Positions 26,489-35,371 of a stretch of DNA of 64,000 bases are shown piece by piece; within the stretch, counting starts at the first letter, position 1; the number at the start of each line of letters is the position of its first letter. Origin of the DNA: an uncultured Roseovarius sp. (lineage in GTDB: Bacteria > Pseudomonadota > Alphaproteobacteria > Rhodobacterales > Rhodobacteraceae); NCBI GenBank assembly GCA_947503145.1, contig CANNCP010000001.1, positions 186,001 to 250,000 of the forward strand. Direction: 5' to 3'. Both the position numbers and the translations under genes were made by a program. Under the pieces are notes generated by a model. The model ran no database searches. It worked only from the letters and a program-made list of their open reading frames with translations, and was not told where the DNA came from.

Positions 26489-26519
26489 CGGGCATTGTCA
26501 CTGATAGTGACGGGCATTG
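26489..26519. promoter_or_regulatory. Palindrome flanked by direct repeats upstream of the DUF442 gene
   Basis: CGGGCATTG (26489-26497) and CGGGCATTG (26511-26519) flank the 13-base palindrome TCACTGATAGTGA (26498-26510). It lies 65-95 bases before the ATG at 26584 and looks like an operator for a dimeric regulator. The remainder of the spacer 26396-26583 has no gene. Confidence 0.45.
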
Positions 26520-26583
26520 AAATCTCTGCGCCATTGGCGGCATAGAGGATGCATGCCCACCCCGGAACCAGAGGAGCCGCTCA

Positions 26584-27012
26584 ATGATGGACCTGCGCAA
26601 GATTTCCGACAGCTTTACCGTTTCGCCCCAGATCGGGGTCGACGACATTCCCGCCATTGCCGAGGCGGGCTATTGCTCGATCCTGTGCAACCGACCCGAT
26701 AACGAGGAAATCGGTCAGTGTGGCGGCGATGCAATCGCGGCAGCAGCAGAGGCGGCCGGGCTGGTCTATCGGGCGGTGCCGATCAGCTCGGGTCAGGTGA
26801 GCGAGGCGAACATGGCAGACTTTCGTGCAGCGCTGGATGAAATGCCGACACCGATCCTGGCCTATTGTCGCACCGGTACACGCTGCACCATGCTCTGGAG
26901 CATCGCGCAGATCGATCACATGCCGCCCGAACGGATTGTCGCTGCGACGGCAGAGGCAGGATACGATATGTCCGGCCTCGTGGCGCAAATGACCCAGAGC
27001 CGAGGCGGATGA
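26584..27012 (+). CDS. DUF442/TIGR01244-type phosphatase- or sulfurtransferase-like protein
   Basis: A 142-residue single-domain protein of the beta-lactamase-hydrolase-like (DUF442) group. The start LRKISDSFTVSPQI, the SILCNRPDNEE segment and the loop YCRTGTRC (active Cys then Arg) are typical. Members often accompany sulfide oxidation genes and are predicted Cys-based phosphatases or sulfur carriers. GAGGAG lies upstream of two adjacent ATGs at 26584 and 26587. Its stop overlaps the next gene's ATG (27009-27012), so the two are translationally coupled. No persulfide dioxygenase is nearby, leaving the role open. Confidence 0.85.
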   Translation: MMDLRKISDSFTVSPQIGVDDIPAIAEAGYCSILCNRPDNEEIGQCGGDAIAAAAEAAGLVYRAVPISSGQVSEANMADFRAALDEMPTPILAYCRTGTRCTMLWSIAQIDHMPPERIVAATAEAGYDMSGLVAQMTQSRGG

Positions 27013-27728
27013 CTCTCTGGCTGGCCTATGGGGCGGATGATGGCGGTGCCCGTGTCTGCCTGATGAATGGCAATATCTTGCAGGAACAGAGCCTGTTTTC
27101 AGATGTCGGGGCGGCGCTGGGTACTGACCGCGCGCGAGGCCGGATCACGGTGCGGATCGGCGGGACCGCCCCGCAGGCCGTGCCTGTCCGCGCGCTGCCG
27201 GACATAGCCGACGCCGTGCCGACGGCCACGCAAGAGACGCCGCCCGATGCGCTGAGCGGCTGGGCGCGGTTACGGATCTCGGGCGTGCTGGCCTCGCGCC
27301 CGAACTGGGACGGTGTCGTGGTCGATGTCACGGATCAGACGACGCATTGGATACATGTCAGCGCCGCCGAGATCGTCAGCTTTCAGGGCTTTGCCACGGG
27401 CCGCCTGATCACCGCGCTGGGCGGCGCGGAAAAGGCCGATGCCGATGCCGCAGACCAGACACGATCCCGGCCCGAAAGGCTCGCCGCGCACTTGCATGCC
27501 GCGTCGCTTGGCGGCGATGCGCGTGCGCTCACCGGCCACCTGATCGGGGCCGAGATCGCGGCCGCAAAACCCTACTGGCTGGGACAGGAGGTGATTGTAC
27601 TGGACCAGGCCCAAAGCCTTGCCCAGATCCTGCAATCCCAGGGCGCGATGGCCGAAACAGCCGCACCACAGGGCATGCTAGAGCACGGCCTCGCGGCCTT
27701 TGCACAAACGGCCGGATTCTCGCGCTGA
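27009..27728 (+). CDS. Reduced 2-keto-3-deoxygalactonokinase (DgoK)-like protein
   Basis: A 239-residue protein whose C-terminal two thirds resemble DgoK, an ASKHA-fold sugar-acid kinase: WIHVSAAEIVSFQGF followed by a GRLITAL segment, LAAHLHAASLGGDARALTGHL, and IGAEIAAAKPYWLGQEV. The expected N-terminal phosphate loop (DWGTSN-like) is replaced by LAYGADDGGARVCLM and the protein is 50-60 residues shorter than the family norm, so catalysis is doubtful. The ATG overlaps the DUF442 stop. It may be a degenerate kinase, a regulator of the phosphatase-like partner, or an unrelated fold; I favour the first two. Confidence 0.55.
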   Translation: MTLWLAYGADDGGARVCLMNGNILQEQSLFSDVGAALGTDRARGRITVRIGGTAPQAVPVRALPDIADAVPTATQETPPDALSGWARLRISGVLASRPNWDGVVVDVTDQTTHWIHVSAAEIVSFQGFATGRLITALGGAEKADADAADQTRSRPERLAAHLHAASLGGDARALTGHLIGAEIAAAKPYWLGQEVIVLDQAQSLAQILQSQGAMAETAAPQGMLEHGLAAFAQTAGFSR

Positions 27729-27732
27729 CCAG

Positions 27733-27758
27733 TCCCTTCATTTTTCCTGAAATACTCA
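27733..27758 (-). repeat. Dispersed gene-end element (reverse)
   Basis: On the minus strand the element reads GAGTATTTCAGG followed by AAAAATGAAGGG, just past the stop of the DgoK-like gene. It is the same unit seen at 19528, 31323 and 52438. Confidence 0.6.
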
Positions 27759-27848
27759 TAATCCCGCCGCCCGCTAAAAGCGCCGCCGCTTGCCAATATC
27801 ACGCCTGCATGACACGCTGATCCATCTTCGACTACCGGTAAGAGTTTG

Positions 27849-28838
27849 ATGCAAACCCAAAGCTCCACAGATCAGGTGCACCTGCCGCAGATCGTGTTGT
27901 CGCGTAACGACGGCATGCCGCTGGACCTGGCGTGGCTGCGCAATGTCCAGGCCAACACGCCCGCGATCGAGCGGCGCGTGGCGGCCCTGCCCGGGCGACG
28001 CAGCATCAAGAAGGATCATCAGGCCGCGTGGCTCTGCCGGGCGATTTCCTGTATCGATCTGACGACGTTGGCGGGGGACGATACGGCGGGTCGGGTCCGG
28101 CGTCTGTGTGCCAAGGCGCGCCAACCGGTGCGCGCCGATCTGCTGGCTGCGCTGGGCATGGACGGGCTGACCGTGGGTGCGGTCTGTGTCTATCATGACA
28201 TGATCGGCACGGCGTTGGACGCGCTGGCGGACAGCGGCATCCCCGTGGCTGCCGTCTCGACGGGGTTTCCGGCAGGGCTGTCACCCTTTCCGCTGCGCCT
28301 GGCCGAGATCGAAGCGAGCGTTGCGGCAGGTGCGGACGAGATCGATATCGTGATTTCGCGCCGCCATGTGCTGACCGGCGACTGGCAGGCGCTCTTTGAT
28401 GAGATGACCGCTTTTCGTGCGGCTTGCGGCGCGGCGCATGTCAAGGCGATCCTGGCCACCGGAGAGCTGGGCTCCCTGCGTAACGTGGCGCGTGCGAGCC
28501 TGGTGTGCATGATGGCCGGTGCCGATTTCATCAAGACATCGACAGGCAAGGAGCCGGTCAACGCGACGCTGCCGGTGACGCTGGTGATGCTACGCGCGAT
28601 CAGAGACTATTACAGCCAGACAGGCATCAAGGTGGGCTACAAACCGGCGGGAGGGATATCCAGAGCAAAGGATGCGCTGGTCTATCTCAGCCTGATCAAG
28701 GAAGAGCTGGGAAATGACTGGCTGGACCCCGTCCTGTTCCGCTTTGGCGCGTCGTCGCTCTTGGGCGATATCGAGCGGCAGCTGGAGCATCACGTCAGCG
28801 GGGCCTATTCGGCGGGGTGGCGGCATGCGATGGGCTGA
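27849..28838 (+). CDS. deoC: Deoxyribose-phosphate aldolase
   Basis: A 329-residue class I aldolase that splits 2-deoxyribose-5-phosphate into glyceraldehyde-3-phosphate and acetaldehyde in deoxynucleoside catabolism. The Schiff-base Lys is in DFIKTSTGK; VCVYHDMIG, AVSTGFPAG, DEIDIVI and VGYKPAGGI are all DeoC features. The longer N-terminus (about 80 residues before the barrel) is typical of the eukaryote-like DeoC form. ATG at 27849 is preferred over TTG at 27846. An aldehyde dehydrogenase of the ALDH16 type follows after 18 bases and could oxidise the acetaldehyde. Confidence 0.94.
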   Translation: MQTQSSTDQVHLPQIVLSRNDGMPLDLAWLRNVQANTPAIERRVAALPGRRSIKKDHQAAWLCRAISCIDLTTLAGDDTAGRVRRLCAKARQPVRADLLAALGMDGLTVGAVCVYHDMIGTALDALADSGIPVAAVSTGFPAGLSPFPLRLAEIEASVAAGADEIDIVISRRHVLTGDWQALFDEMTAFRAACGAAHVKAILATGELGSLRNVARASLVCMMAGADFIKTSTGKEPVNATLPVTLVMLRAIRDYYSQTGIKVGYKPAGGISRAKDALVYLSLIKEELGNDWLDPVLFRFGASSLLGDIERQLEHHVSGAYSAGWRHAMG

Positions 28839-28856
28839 GCGAATGAGGCAGATGCA

Positions 28857-31211
28857 ATGAGCATCAAGGATATCTATCACAGCATGGATTATGGCCCGGC
28901 ACCCGAAAGCGCGGCAGAGGCGCTGGCCTGGCTGGTGGATCAGGGTGGCCGGTTCGGGCATTATATCGGCGGTGAATTCACCGATGCGGGTGACGGGTTC
29001 ACCGCACGCAATCCGGCAACGGGCAAGACGGGCGAAGTGCTGGCGACCCTCACCCAGGGCACATCGGCCGATGTCGATGCTGCGGTGGACGCCGCGCGCC
29101 GGGCACAGCCGGGTTGGGCGCGGCTGGGCGGACATGGTCGGGCGCGGCACCTCTATGCGCTGGCGCGGCTCATCCAGAAAAACGCACGGCTCTTGGCGGT
29201 TCTGGAGACGCTGGATAATGGCAAGCCTATCCGCGAGAGCCGCGATATCGACGTGCCACTGGTCCACCGGCATTTCTACTATCATGCAGGCATGGCGCAG
29301 CTGATGGAGACCGAACTGTCCGGGCAGGTGCCGCTGGGTGTTTGCGGGCAGATCGTGCCATGGAACTTTCCGCTGCTGATGCTGGCATGGAAGGTGGCAC
29401 CGGCGATTGCGATGGGCAACACGGTGGTGCTGAAGCCGGCCGAATACACGTCGCTGACCGCCCTGCTGTTTGCCGATATCTGCCGGATGGCGGGCCTGCC
29501 CGAAGGCGTGGTGAACGTCGTCACCGGGGATGGTGCGGTGGGCGAGATGATTGTGCGCCATCCCGGAATCGACAAGATCGCCTTTACCGGATCGACCGCT
29601 GTGGGGCGGCGCATTCGCGAGATGACGGCAGGCAGCGGCAAGGCACTGACGCTCGAATTGGGCGGAAAGAGTGCCTATATCGTCTTTGACGATGCTGATC
29701 TAGACAGTGCGGTCGAAGGGCTGGTGGATGCGATCTGGTTCAATCAGGGGCAAGTCTGTTGCGCCGGATCACGCCTGTTGGTGCAAGAGGGCGTGGCAGA
29801 GAGGTTCTACGCCAAGCTGACTGCGCGGATGGACAAGCTGCGCATGGGCAATCCGCTGGACAAGTCGATCGACATCGGCGCGATGGTGGATGCCGTGCAG
29901 GTGGCGCGGATCGCCGAAATGGTCGATGCCAGTGCGGCAGGGCACAGGCATGTCGCCGATGTGGCTATGCCCGAGGATGGCGCGTTTTATCCGCCGACGC
30001 TGATCACCGGGCTCGCGCCATCGGATCCGTTGATGCAGGAAGAGATCTTTGGCCCGGTTCTGGTGGCCACCACGTTCCGCACGCATGTCGAAGCGGTGGA
30101 GGTGGCGAACAACACGCGCTACGGGCTGGCCGGATCGGTCTGGTCCGAGAACGTGAACCTCGCGCTTGATGTCGCGCCGAAACTGGCAGCGGGGGTCGTC
30201 TGGGTGAATGGCACCAATATGCTCGACGCGGCGGCTGGATTCGGTGGCGTCCGCGAGAGCGGCTTTGGCCGCGAAGGCGGCTGGGAAGGGCTGCGCGCCT
30301 ATACCAAGGCGTCAGGCAAGGCGAAGGCGCTGAAACCCGTCAAGGGTTTTGCCGGCAATGGTGGCGGCGCGCCGGGGATCGACCGGACCGGCAAGCTCTA
30401 TATCGAGGGCAGGCAGGTGCGGCCCGACGGGGGGTATTCACGCAATATTTACGGTAAGACCGGCAAGCTGCTGGGGCAGGTGCCGATGGCCAATCGCAAG
30501 GACCTGCGCAACGCGGTCGAGGCGGCGCAGGCGGCATCCGGTTGGGTGAAATCAAGCGGACACGGGCGGGCGCAGATCCTCTATTACATGGCCGAGAACC
30601 TATCGGCGCGTGCGGACGAGTTCGCCGTGCGGATCAACGCGATGACCGGCAAGCGGCAGGGCGCCAAAGAGGTGGAAGCGAGTATTTCGCGGCTCTTTAC
30701 CTATGCGGCCTGGGCGGACAAATATGACGGGCGCGTGCACGGTGTGCCGATCCGGGGCGTGGCGATGGCGATGCATCAGCCGACGGGTATCATCGGTGCG
30801 TTCTGCGCCGACGAGGCGCCGCTGCTGGGGGTGATTTCGGTTATCGGGCCGGTGATGGCGATGGGCAACCGCTGTGTCGTGGTGACAAGCGAGCTATTCC
30901 CGCTGGTGGCATTGGAATTCGTGCAGGTGCTGGAGACGTCCGATGTGCCGGGCGGCGTGGTGAACGTCCTGACCGGGAGCCACGCGGATCTGGCCCCGCA
31001 TCTGGCGGCGCATGGTAGTGTCGATGCGGTCTGGAGCTTTTCGTCGAGTGACATCTCGGGCGAGATCGAGCGCGCGAGTGCCGGTAACCTCAAGCGGACC
31101 TGGGTGAATAATGCGCACGCCCGCGACTGGATGGGCGCGGCAGGCGAGGGGCATGAATTCCTGGAAGCAGCGACAGAGGTGCAGAATATCTGGATTCCCT
31201 ACGGCGAATAG
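28857..31211 (+). CDS. Two-domain aldehyde dehydrogenase (ALDH16-type)
   Basis: A 784-residue protein of two aldehyde dehydrogenase modules. The first (residues about 30-490) is complete: PWNFPLLM, GSTAVGRRIREM, catalytic Glu in LELGGKS and Cys in GQVCCAGSR near residue 300. The second (about 500-784) keeps the fold pattern (GIIGAFCADEAPLLG, GGVVNVLTG) but lacks a catalytic Cys motif and is short. Bacterial ALDH16 enzymes, known from a marine Rhodobacterales structure, have exactly this active plus inactive layout. Its place behind deoC suggests oxidation of acetaldehyde or a similar aldehyde from nucleoside breakdown. Confidence 0.88.
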   Translation: MSIKDIYHSMDYGPAPESAAEALAWLVDQGGRFGHYIGGEFTDAGDGFTARNPATGKTGEVLATLTQGTSADVDAAVDAARRAQPGWARLGGHGRARHLYALARLIQKNARLLAVLETLDNGKPIRESRDIDVPLVHRHFYYHAGMAQLMETELSGQVPLGVCGQIVPWNFPLLMLAWKVAPAIAMGNTVVLKPAEYTSLTALLFADICRMAGLPEGVVNVVTGDGAVGEMIVRHPGIDKIAFTGSTAVGRRIREMTAGSGKALTLELGGKSAYIVFDDADLDSAVEGLVDAIWFNQGQVCCAGSRLLVQEGVAERFYAKLTARMDKLRMGNPLDKSIDIGAMVDAVQVARIAEMVDASAAGHRHVADVAMPEDGAFYPPTLITGLAPSDPLMQEEIFGPVLVATTFRTHVEAVEVANNTRYGLAGSVWSENVNLALDVAPKLAAGVVWVNGTNMLDAAAGFGGVRESGFGREGGWEGLRAYTKASGKAKALKPVKGFAGNGGGAPGIDRTGKLYIEGRQVRPDGGYSRNIYGKTGKLLGQVPMANRKDLRNAVEAAQAASGWVKSSGHGRAQILYYMAENLSARADEFAVRINAMTGKRQGAKEVEASISRLFTYAAWADKYDGRVHGVPIRGVAMAMHQPTGIIGAFCADEAPLLGVISVIGPVMAMGNRCVVVTSELFPLVALEFVQVLETSDVPGGVVNVLTGSHADLAPHLAAHGSVDAVWSFSSSDISGEIERASAGNLKRTWVNNAHARDWMGAAGEGHEFLEAATEVQNIWIPYGE

Positions 31212-31287
31212 GTTTGATCCCGATGAATGCGCCTGTCGGTGCATACTGGTCTGCGGATTGGCGCGTGGGGCAGGTGGACGTGGAAAG

Positions 31288-31320
31288 CACCCCCGGCAGC
31301 ACGGTTTGCCGGGGGTGTTC
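31288..31320. terminator. Bidirectional hairpin between convergent genes
   Basis: CACCCCCGGCA (31288-31298) pairs with TGCCGGGGGTG (31307-31317) around an eight-base loop. TTC follows on the + strand and CTTTCC on the - strand, so the T-tracts are weak. The site between convergent stops at 31211 and 31352 supports transcription termination from both sides. Confidence 0.65.
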
Positions 31321-31322
31321 TT

Positions 31323-31346
31323 GAGTATTTATGGAAAAATGAAGGG
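31323..31346 (+). repeat. Dispersed gene-end element (forward)
   Basis: GAGTATTTATGG followed by AAAAATGAAGGG, starting just past the terminator hairpin and ending six bases before the M16 peptidase stop. Same unit as at 19528, 27733 and 52438. Confidence 0.65.
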
Positions 31347-31351
31347 TCTGG

Positions 31352-32668
31352 TCAGTTCAGTGTGGAACTGAGGCCTTCGGGTTTGCCGACGACGACGAAA
31401 GTCAGTTGGTCAGGCTTTAGTCGTTCGCGTGCCACGCGGTTGATCTGTTCCAGCGTGACGGCGTTGACGCGGTCGTTGCGGTTGGCGATGTAATCGGTCG
31501 ACAGGCCTTCCATCTGCATCATCACGGCGATGTTGGCGATCGAGGCATTGCCGTCAAAGCGCAGAGGGTAGGCGCCGGTCATGAAGGTCTTGGCATCCTG
31601 CAGTTCCCTGGCGGTCACGCCGTCCTGGGCGATGCGGGTCCATTCGGCGCGAATCACCTCGATGGCGTCGCTGATGCGGTCATTGGCCGAGGCGACGCTG
31701 CCCATCCAGACCTGCGCGCCGTCCTTGTCCACGAGATAGGAATAGACGCCGTAGGTCAGGCCGCGCTTTTCGCGCACCTCGGTCATCAGGCGGCTCTCGA
31801 AGCCGCCGCCGCCGAGGATTTCGTTCAGCAGATAGGCGGCGAAGAAATCGGGATGGTCGCGGTCGATGCCGGGCTGGGCGAAGGTCGCGACCGATTGCGG
31901 CGTGTCGTAGTCCACCACCTCGATTCCGCCGGGCAGGTTAATGAGTGCCGGGCCCGGCAGATCTGCACCGGTGTCTGGCAGACCATCGAACAGGGTATCG
32001 ACCAGCGCGCTCAACTCATCCGCCGTGATGTCGCCCACGGCGCTGACATAGAGCCGCTCCCGGGTCATCGCGGCGGCATGGGCGGCGATGATATCATCGC
32101 GGGTCAGTGCCGCGACGCTTTTCATCGTGCCGTTTCTGGGGCTGCCGTAGGGGTGATCGCCATAGACCAGCGCATCAAAGGCCTGTCCGGCAATGGCGCG
32201 GGGGTCCTTGAGGTCGGATTGGATGATGGACAGGACCTGTCCGCGCACCCGGTCGATGGAGGGTTGATCAAAACGGGGCAGCACGATGCTCTGGTGCAGC
32301 AGGTCGATGGCGGCGTCGCGATTCTCGGTCAGGACGCGTGCGGAGATGGCGATGCTGTCATCGTAGGTCTTGTAGCTGAAGGAGGCGGCCAGTGCCTCTG
32401 ACTGGCGGGCGAATTCGCGGCTGTCAATATCGCCGGTGCCTTCCTCCAGCAGGGCGACCATCAGGCTGGTGGCGCCGCGTTTGCCGGGCGCATCCAGCGA
32501 TGCGCCGCCGCGAAAGTGCAATTCGAGCGCGACAAAGGGGATGGCGTGCTCTTCGACCAGCCAGATATCTATGCCACCGGGGGTCGTCAGTTCCTGCACG
32601 TCGATTTCGGCGCGCAGCGGCAGGGTGGCAAGGGCCGTCAGCAGGGCGGCCAGGGCTAGGCGGATCAT
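31352..32668 (-). CDS. M16 peptidase-family protein lacking the zinc motif
   Basis: A 438-residue exported protein: signal peptide MIRLALAALLTALATLPLRA, then two M16 domains. The first domain has LHFRGGASLDAPGKRGAT where active members carry HxxEH; no such motif is present, so it is probably the non-catalytic half of a heterodimer, as in mitochondrial processing peptidase alpha. The C-terminal domain keeps EVREKRGLTYGVYS, the substrate Arg-Tyr pair. Its ATG overlaps the stop of the upstream active M16 gene (32665-32668), consistent with a paired periplasmic protease. Confidence 0.88.
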   Translation of the reverse strand: MIRLALAALLTALATLPLRAEIDVQELTTPGGIDIWLVEEHAIPFVALELHFRGGASLDAPGKRGATSLMVALLEEGTGDIDSREFARQSEALAASFSYKTYDDSIAISARVLTENRDAAIDLLHQSIVLPRFDQPSIDRVRGQVLSIIQSDLKDPRAIAGQAFDALVYGDHPYGSPRNGTMKSVAALTRDDIIAAHAAAMTRERLYVSAVGDITADELSALVDTLFDGLPDTGADLPGPALINLPGGIEVVDYDTPQSVATFAQPGIDRDHPDFFAAYLLNEILGGGGFESRLMTEVREKRGLTYGVYSYLVDKDGAQVWMGSVASANDRISDAIEVIRAEWTRIAQDGVTARELQDAKTFMTGAYPLRFDGNASIANIAVMMQMEGLSTDYIANRNDRVNAVTLEQINRVARERLKPDQLTFVVVGKPEGLSSTLN

Positions 32669-34008
32669 TGGGTCACCTCCGGGGCGGTCAGGTAACCTGT
32701 GACCGCGTTCTGACGTTGAAATACGTTGCGGGCGGCCGCCATGATCTGATCCGACGTGGTGGCCTTGAGGATATCGGGCCACGCCTGCACATCCTCGATC
32801 GTGAGCCCCTGGGTCAATGCGCTGCCATAGCGGTTGGCGAGCGTGTTCACATCATCGCGGGCATAGATCTGTGATGCGCGCAGACCCATCTTGATCCGGT
32901 CCAGTTGTTCTTCGTCGATGCCGGTTTCCAGGAACCCGGCGATGACCCGGTCCATGGCGGCCTCGGCGTTTGCCAGGCTGACACCGGCGGCCGGCACGAC
33001 AATCAGGTCGAACGTGGTATCGTCGAGCGATGTCGCGCCGTACCCGGCGTGGGTGTGGACCGCGATCTGCGCGTCGAATTGCAGCTTTTCGGCCATCACC
33101 GAGGTGGTGCCACCGCCGAGGATCTCGGCCAGCAGCGCCAGCGCGGCGGCGTCCTGTTGTGCGCCGCTATCGCGTTCGGGCGCGAGATAGGAGCGCGTAA
33201 CATAAGGCTGGGCCACGCGCGGGTCCTCAAAAATCAGGCGGCGCTCGGCCATCTGACGCGGTTCTTGTGGGCGGATGCGTTCGGGCAGATCGGGGTTGGC
33301 GGGGATCACGCCGTAATAAGTCCTGGCCAGTTCGTGCACATCGTCGGGATAGACGTCGCCCGCGACCACCAGGATCGCGTTGTTGGGCGAATAGTATGTG
33401 TTGTAGAAATCCTTGGCCTTCTTCAGGTCGAGGTCGCGCATCTCGTGTTGCCAGCCGATGATCGGCACGCCGTAGCGGTGGTTTAGGTACTGTGCCGCGT
33501 TGTGCTGTTCGCGAAACAGCGCGCCGGGGTTGTTTTCGACCCGCTGATTGCGTTCCTCGATGATCACGTCGCGCTCGGTCGCGATGTCCTCCGGCCCGAT
33601 CCGAAGGTTAACCATGCGGTCGCTTTCCATGCGCATCATCAGCTCCAGCCGGTCGGCGGCGATGCGCTGAAAATAAGCAGTATAGTCGTAGCTGGTAAAG
33701 GCGTTGTCGTTGCCGCCATTGCGCGAGACCGTGGCCGAGAATTCACCTGGCTGCACGGTGTCCGTACCCTTGAACAGCAGGTGTTCAAGGAAATGCGCCA
33801 CGCCCGAGTTGCCCGGCGGTTCGTCCGCCGATCCGGCGCGGTACCAGACCATGTGCACCACCACTGGGGCGCGGTGATCTTCGATCACCACAACTTCCAT
33901 GCCGTTATCGAGGGTAAAACTGGTGACCTGATCGTCGGCATGCCCGGCCAGCGGCGCGCAGAGCAGCGACAGCAAGGCCATCAGGCGGGTCATCGGGGGT
34001 AGGTGCAT
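32665..34008 (-). CDS. M16-family zinc metallopeptidase (active partner)
   Basis: A protein of about 447 residues with a signal peptide (TRLMALLSLLCAPLAGHA). The inverted zinc motif HFLEH is in NSGVAHFLEHLLFKG, with the downstream Glu in the usual spacing region (ERDVIIEERNQR). It probably degrades peptides in the periplasm together with the inactive partner encoded next. The start is chosen at 34008 because GGAG lies nine bases upstream; ATGs at 33993 and 34023 are alternatives that do not change the mature protein. The spacer upstream (34009-34305) is nearly 300 bases. Confidence 0.9.
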   Translation of the reverse strand: MHLPPMTRLMALLSLLCAPLAGHADDQVTSFTLDNGMEVVVIEDHRAPVVVHMVWYRAGSADEPPGNSGVAHFLEHLLFKGTDTVQPGEFSATVSRNGGNDNAFTSYDYTAYFQRIAADRLELMMRMESDRMVNLRIGPEDIATERDVIIEERNQRVENNPGALFREQHNAAQYLNHRYGVPIIGWQHEMRDLDLKKAKDFYNTYYSPNNAILVVAGDVYPDDVHELARTYYGVIPANPDLPERIRPQEPRQMAERRLIFEDPRVAQPYVTRSYLAPERDSGAQQDAAALALLAEILGGGTTSVMAEKLQFDAQIAVHTHAGYGATSLDDTTFDLIVVPAAGVSLANAEAAMDRVIAGFLETGIDEEQLDRIKMGLRASQIYARDDVNTLANRYGSALTQGLTIEDVQAWPDILKATTSDQIMAAARNVFQRQNAVTGYLTAPEVTQ

Positions 34009-34240
34009 TCGGGGCGTCTCCATCCGGTTTGCTCGCGGGGCTGCGCCATAGATACGCACATGACGCGCGCATTCAAGCGCGCTGACGATCCTGTGACCGG
34101 CTTGGGGTGGTTTGCGGCAGTTCTTTGGGTATTTCCGAGACTTGCAGCGATTGCTCCGCCGCGCGCCGACGCCCAGAGCGTATTAAGGCCGCGCGCAGTT
34201 TGATCGGTCTGCCTTATGCGTGCCAAAGCGTTCCGGGGTA

Positions 34241-34263
34241 AACTTGAATCACGAGTTCAAGTT
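34241..34263. repeat. AT-rich inverted repeat in the spacer 34009-34305
   Basis: AACTTGAA (34241-34248) and TTCAAGTT (34256-34263) are perfect arms around seven bases. A TTTA run follows on the minus strand, so it may be a weak terminator for the DUF3035 gene, which ends at 34306. The remainder of this 297-base spacer shows no supported gene; a frame at 34003-34203 has no family match. Confidence 0.5.
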
Positions 34264-34305
34264 GCACTTAAACTCAAACCTGAAACGTTTGTCGTACAAA
34301 ACGCC

Positions 34306-34833
34306 TTAACTCGGCGGTGGTGCGGACGGGACCGCAACGCCCATCCGGCGCAGACGGTACTGTTCGGCCTGACTGTCCAGCCACTGGCGCTTGTAGGCGT
34401 CGGTATAGTCGTCGTTGGGCCCGATATTGAGGATGTTCACCCGGCCATGACGGCGGCGCACATCGAGATCCTCTTGTGCCAGTGTCTGGCGGATATTGCC
34501 TGTCACGCCATAGCGACGCGTACGGTTCAGCAGAGCCCCGTCTGCGGCACCGACGCCGCTCCTGACCAGCGCAGCGGGGTTTCCGCCCAGCGCCGCGATG
34601 CCTTCGGCCTCGGGGTTGGGATCGACCAGGTTGCTGCTACCCGGCGTCGGCGCAGGCAGTGCGCTATAGCTCTCGGGTGTCTGAAGCGGCTTGGTTGGCA
34701 GAACCGTAAATTCATCCGGTCCGTTGCCAGTCTTCTTGATCTTGGCCAGTTGGATATCGCCATCTTTGCGGCCACAGGCCGACAGGGCCATTGCCACCGC
34801 TACTACCAAAATTACACTGCGCGATAGGATCAT
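34306..34833 (-). CDS. DUF3035 lipoprotein
   Basis: A 175-residue predicted lipoprotein. The signal VVAVAMALSAC ends in a lipobox with Cys as the mature first residue. The sequence then has PDEFTVLPTKPL and PTPGSSNLVDPNPEAEG followed by an Arg/Asn-rich C-terminus, a pattern I associate with DUF3035 (function unknown, Rhodobacterales). GGGAG lies before ATG 34833; TTG at 34851 is a longer but weaker start. It follows lspA, whose product would process it. Confidence 0.82.
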   Translation of the reverse strand: MILSRSVILVVAVAMALSACGRKDGDIQLAKIKKTGNGPDEFTVLPTKPLQTPESYSALPAPTPGSSNLVDPNPEAEGIAALGGNPAALVRSGVGAADGALLNRTRRYGVTGNIRQTLAQEDLDVRRRHGRVNILNIGPNDDYTDAYKRQWLDSQAEQYRLRRMGVAVPSAPPPS

Positions 34834-34885
34834 CGTGCGTCTCCCGAACAATTTACCCGAGGTTTATCGCAAAGCCGGGCCAAGG

Positions 34886-35371
34886 TCACGAGGGCTTTTT
34901 CATGGGCGGTTTTTTTGTGGGCGAAAAAACGACCATGCCGATGGCACCGGCAAAGACGGCGATATCGGCAACGTTGAAGGCATAAGGGTTTTTAAGACCG
35001 CAGCAGCTGAGGTTGAGAAAGTCCGCGACCGCACCATAAAGCACACGGTCGATCACGTTGCCGAGTGCCCCGCCGATCAGAAGACCTGCGGCGATACTCT
35101 GCCACTTGCCGCCCGGTTCGAAATGAATCCACCACAGAACGGCACCCGAAATGGCCAGCGCCACGCCGACGAGCACCCAGCGAACGATGTCCGAGTCGCC
35201 TGCGAGTAGACCGAAATTGATGCCGTAATTCCACGCCATCCGCAGATTGATGAATGGAGGCCACACGTCGATCGAGCCAAGCGTGCGCAGGTCCAGAGCA
35301 TGCACCACGGTGTATTTCGTAATCTGATCGAACAGGAAGGTCCAGAAACCCACCCAGAAAACCAATTTCAT
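34886..35371 (-). CDS. lspA: Lipoprotein signal peptidase II
   Basis: A 161-residue inner-membrane aspartic protease with four spans that removes signal peptides of diacylglyceryl prolipoproteins. The two catalytic Asp are in [11 protein letters not shown] and FNVADI; the preceding [10 protein letters not shown] corresponds to the usual NxGxAF motif. The start at 35371 is supported by GAGGTG upstream; a GTG three codons earlier is less likely. It lies between purH and the DUF3035 lipoprotein gene on the same strand. Confidence 0.95.
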   Translation of the reverse strand: MKLVFWVGFWTFLFDQITKYTVVHALDLRTLGSIDVWPPFINLRMAWNYGINFGLLAGDSDIVRWVLVGVALAISGAVLWWIHFEPGGKWQSIAAGLLIGGALGNVIDRVLYGAVADFLNLSCCGLKNPYAFNVADIAVFAGAIGMVVFSPTKKPPMKKPS

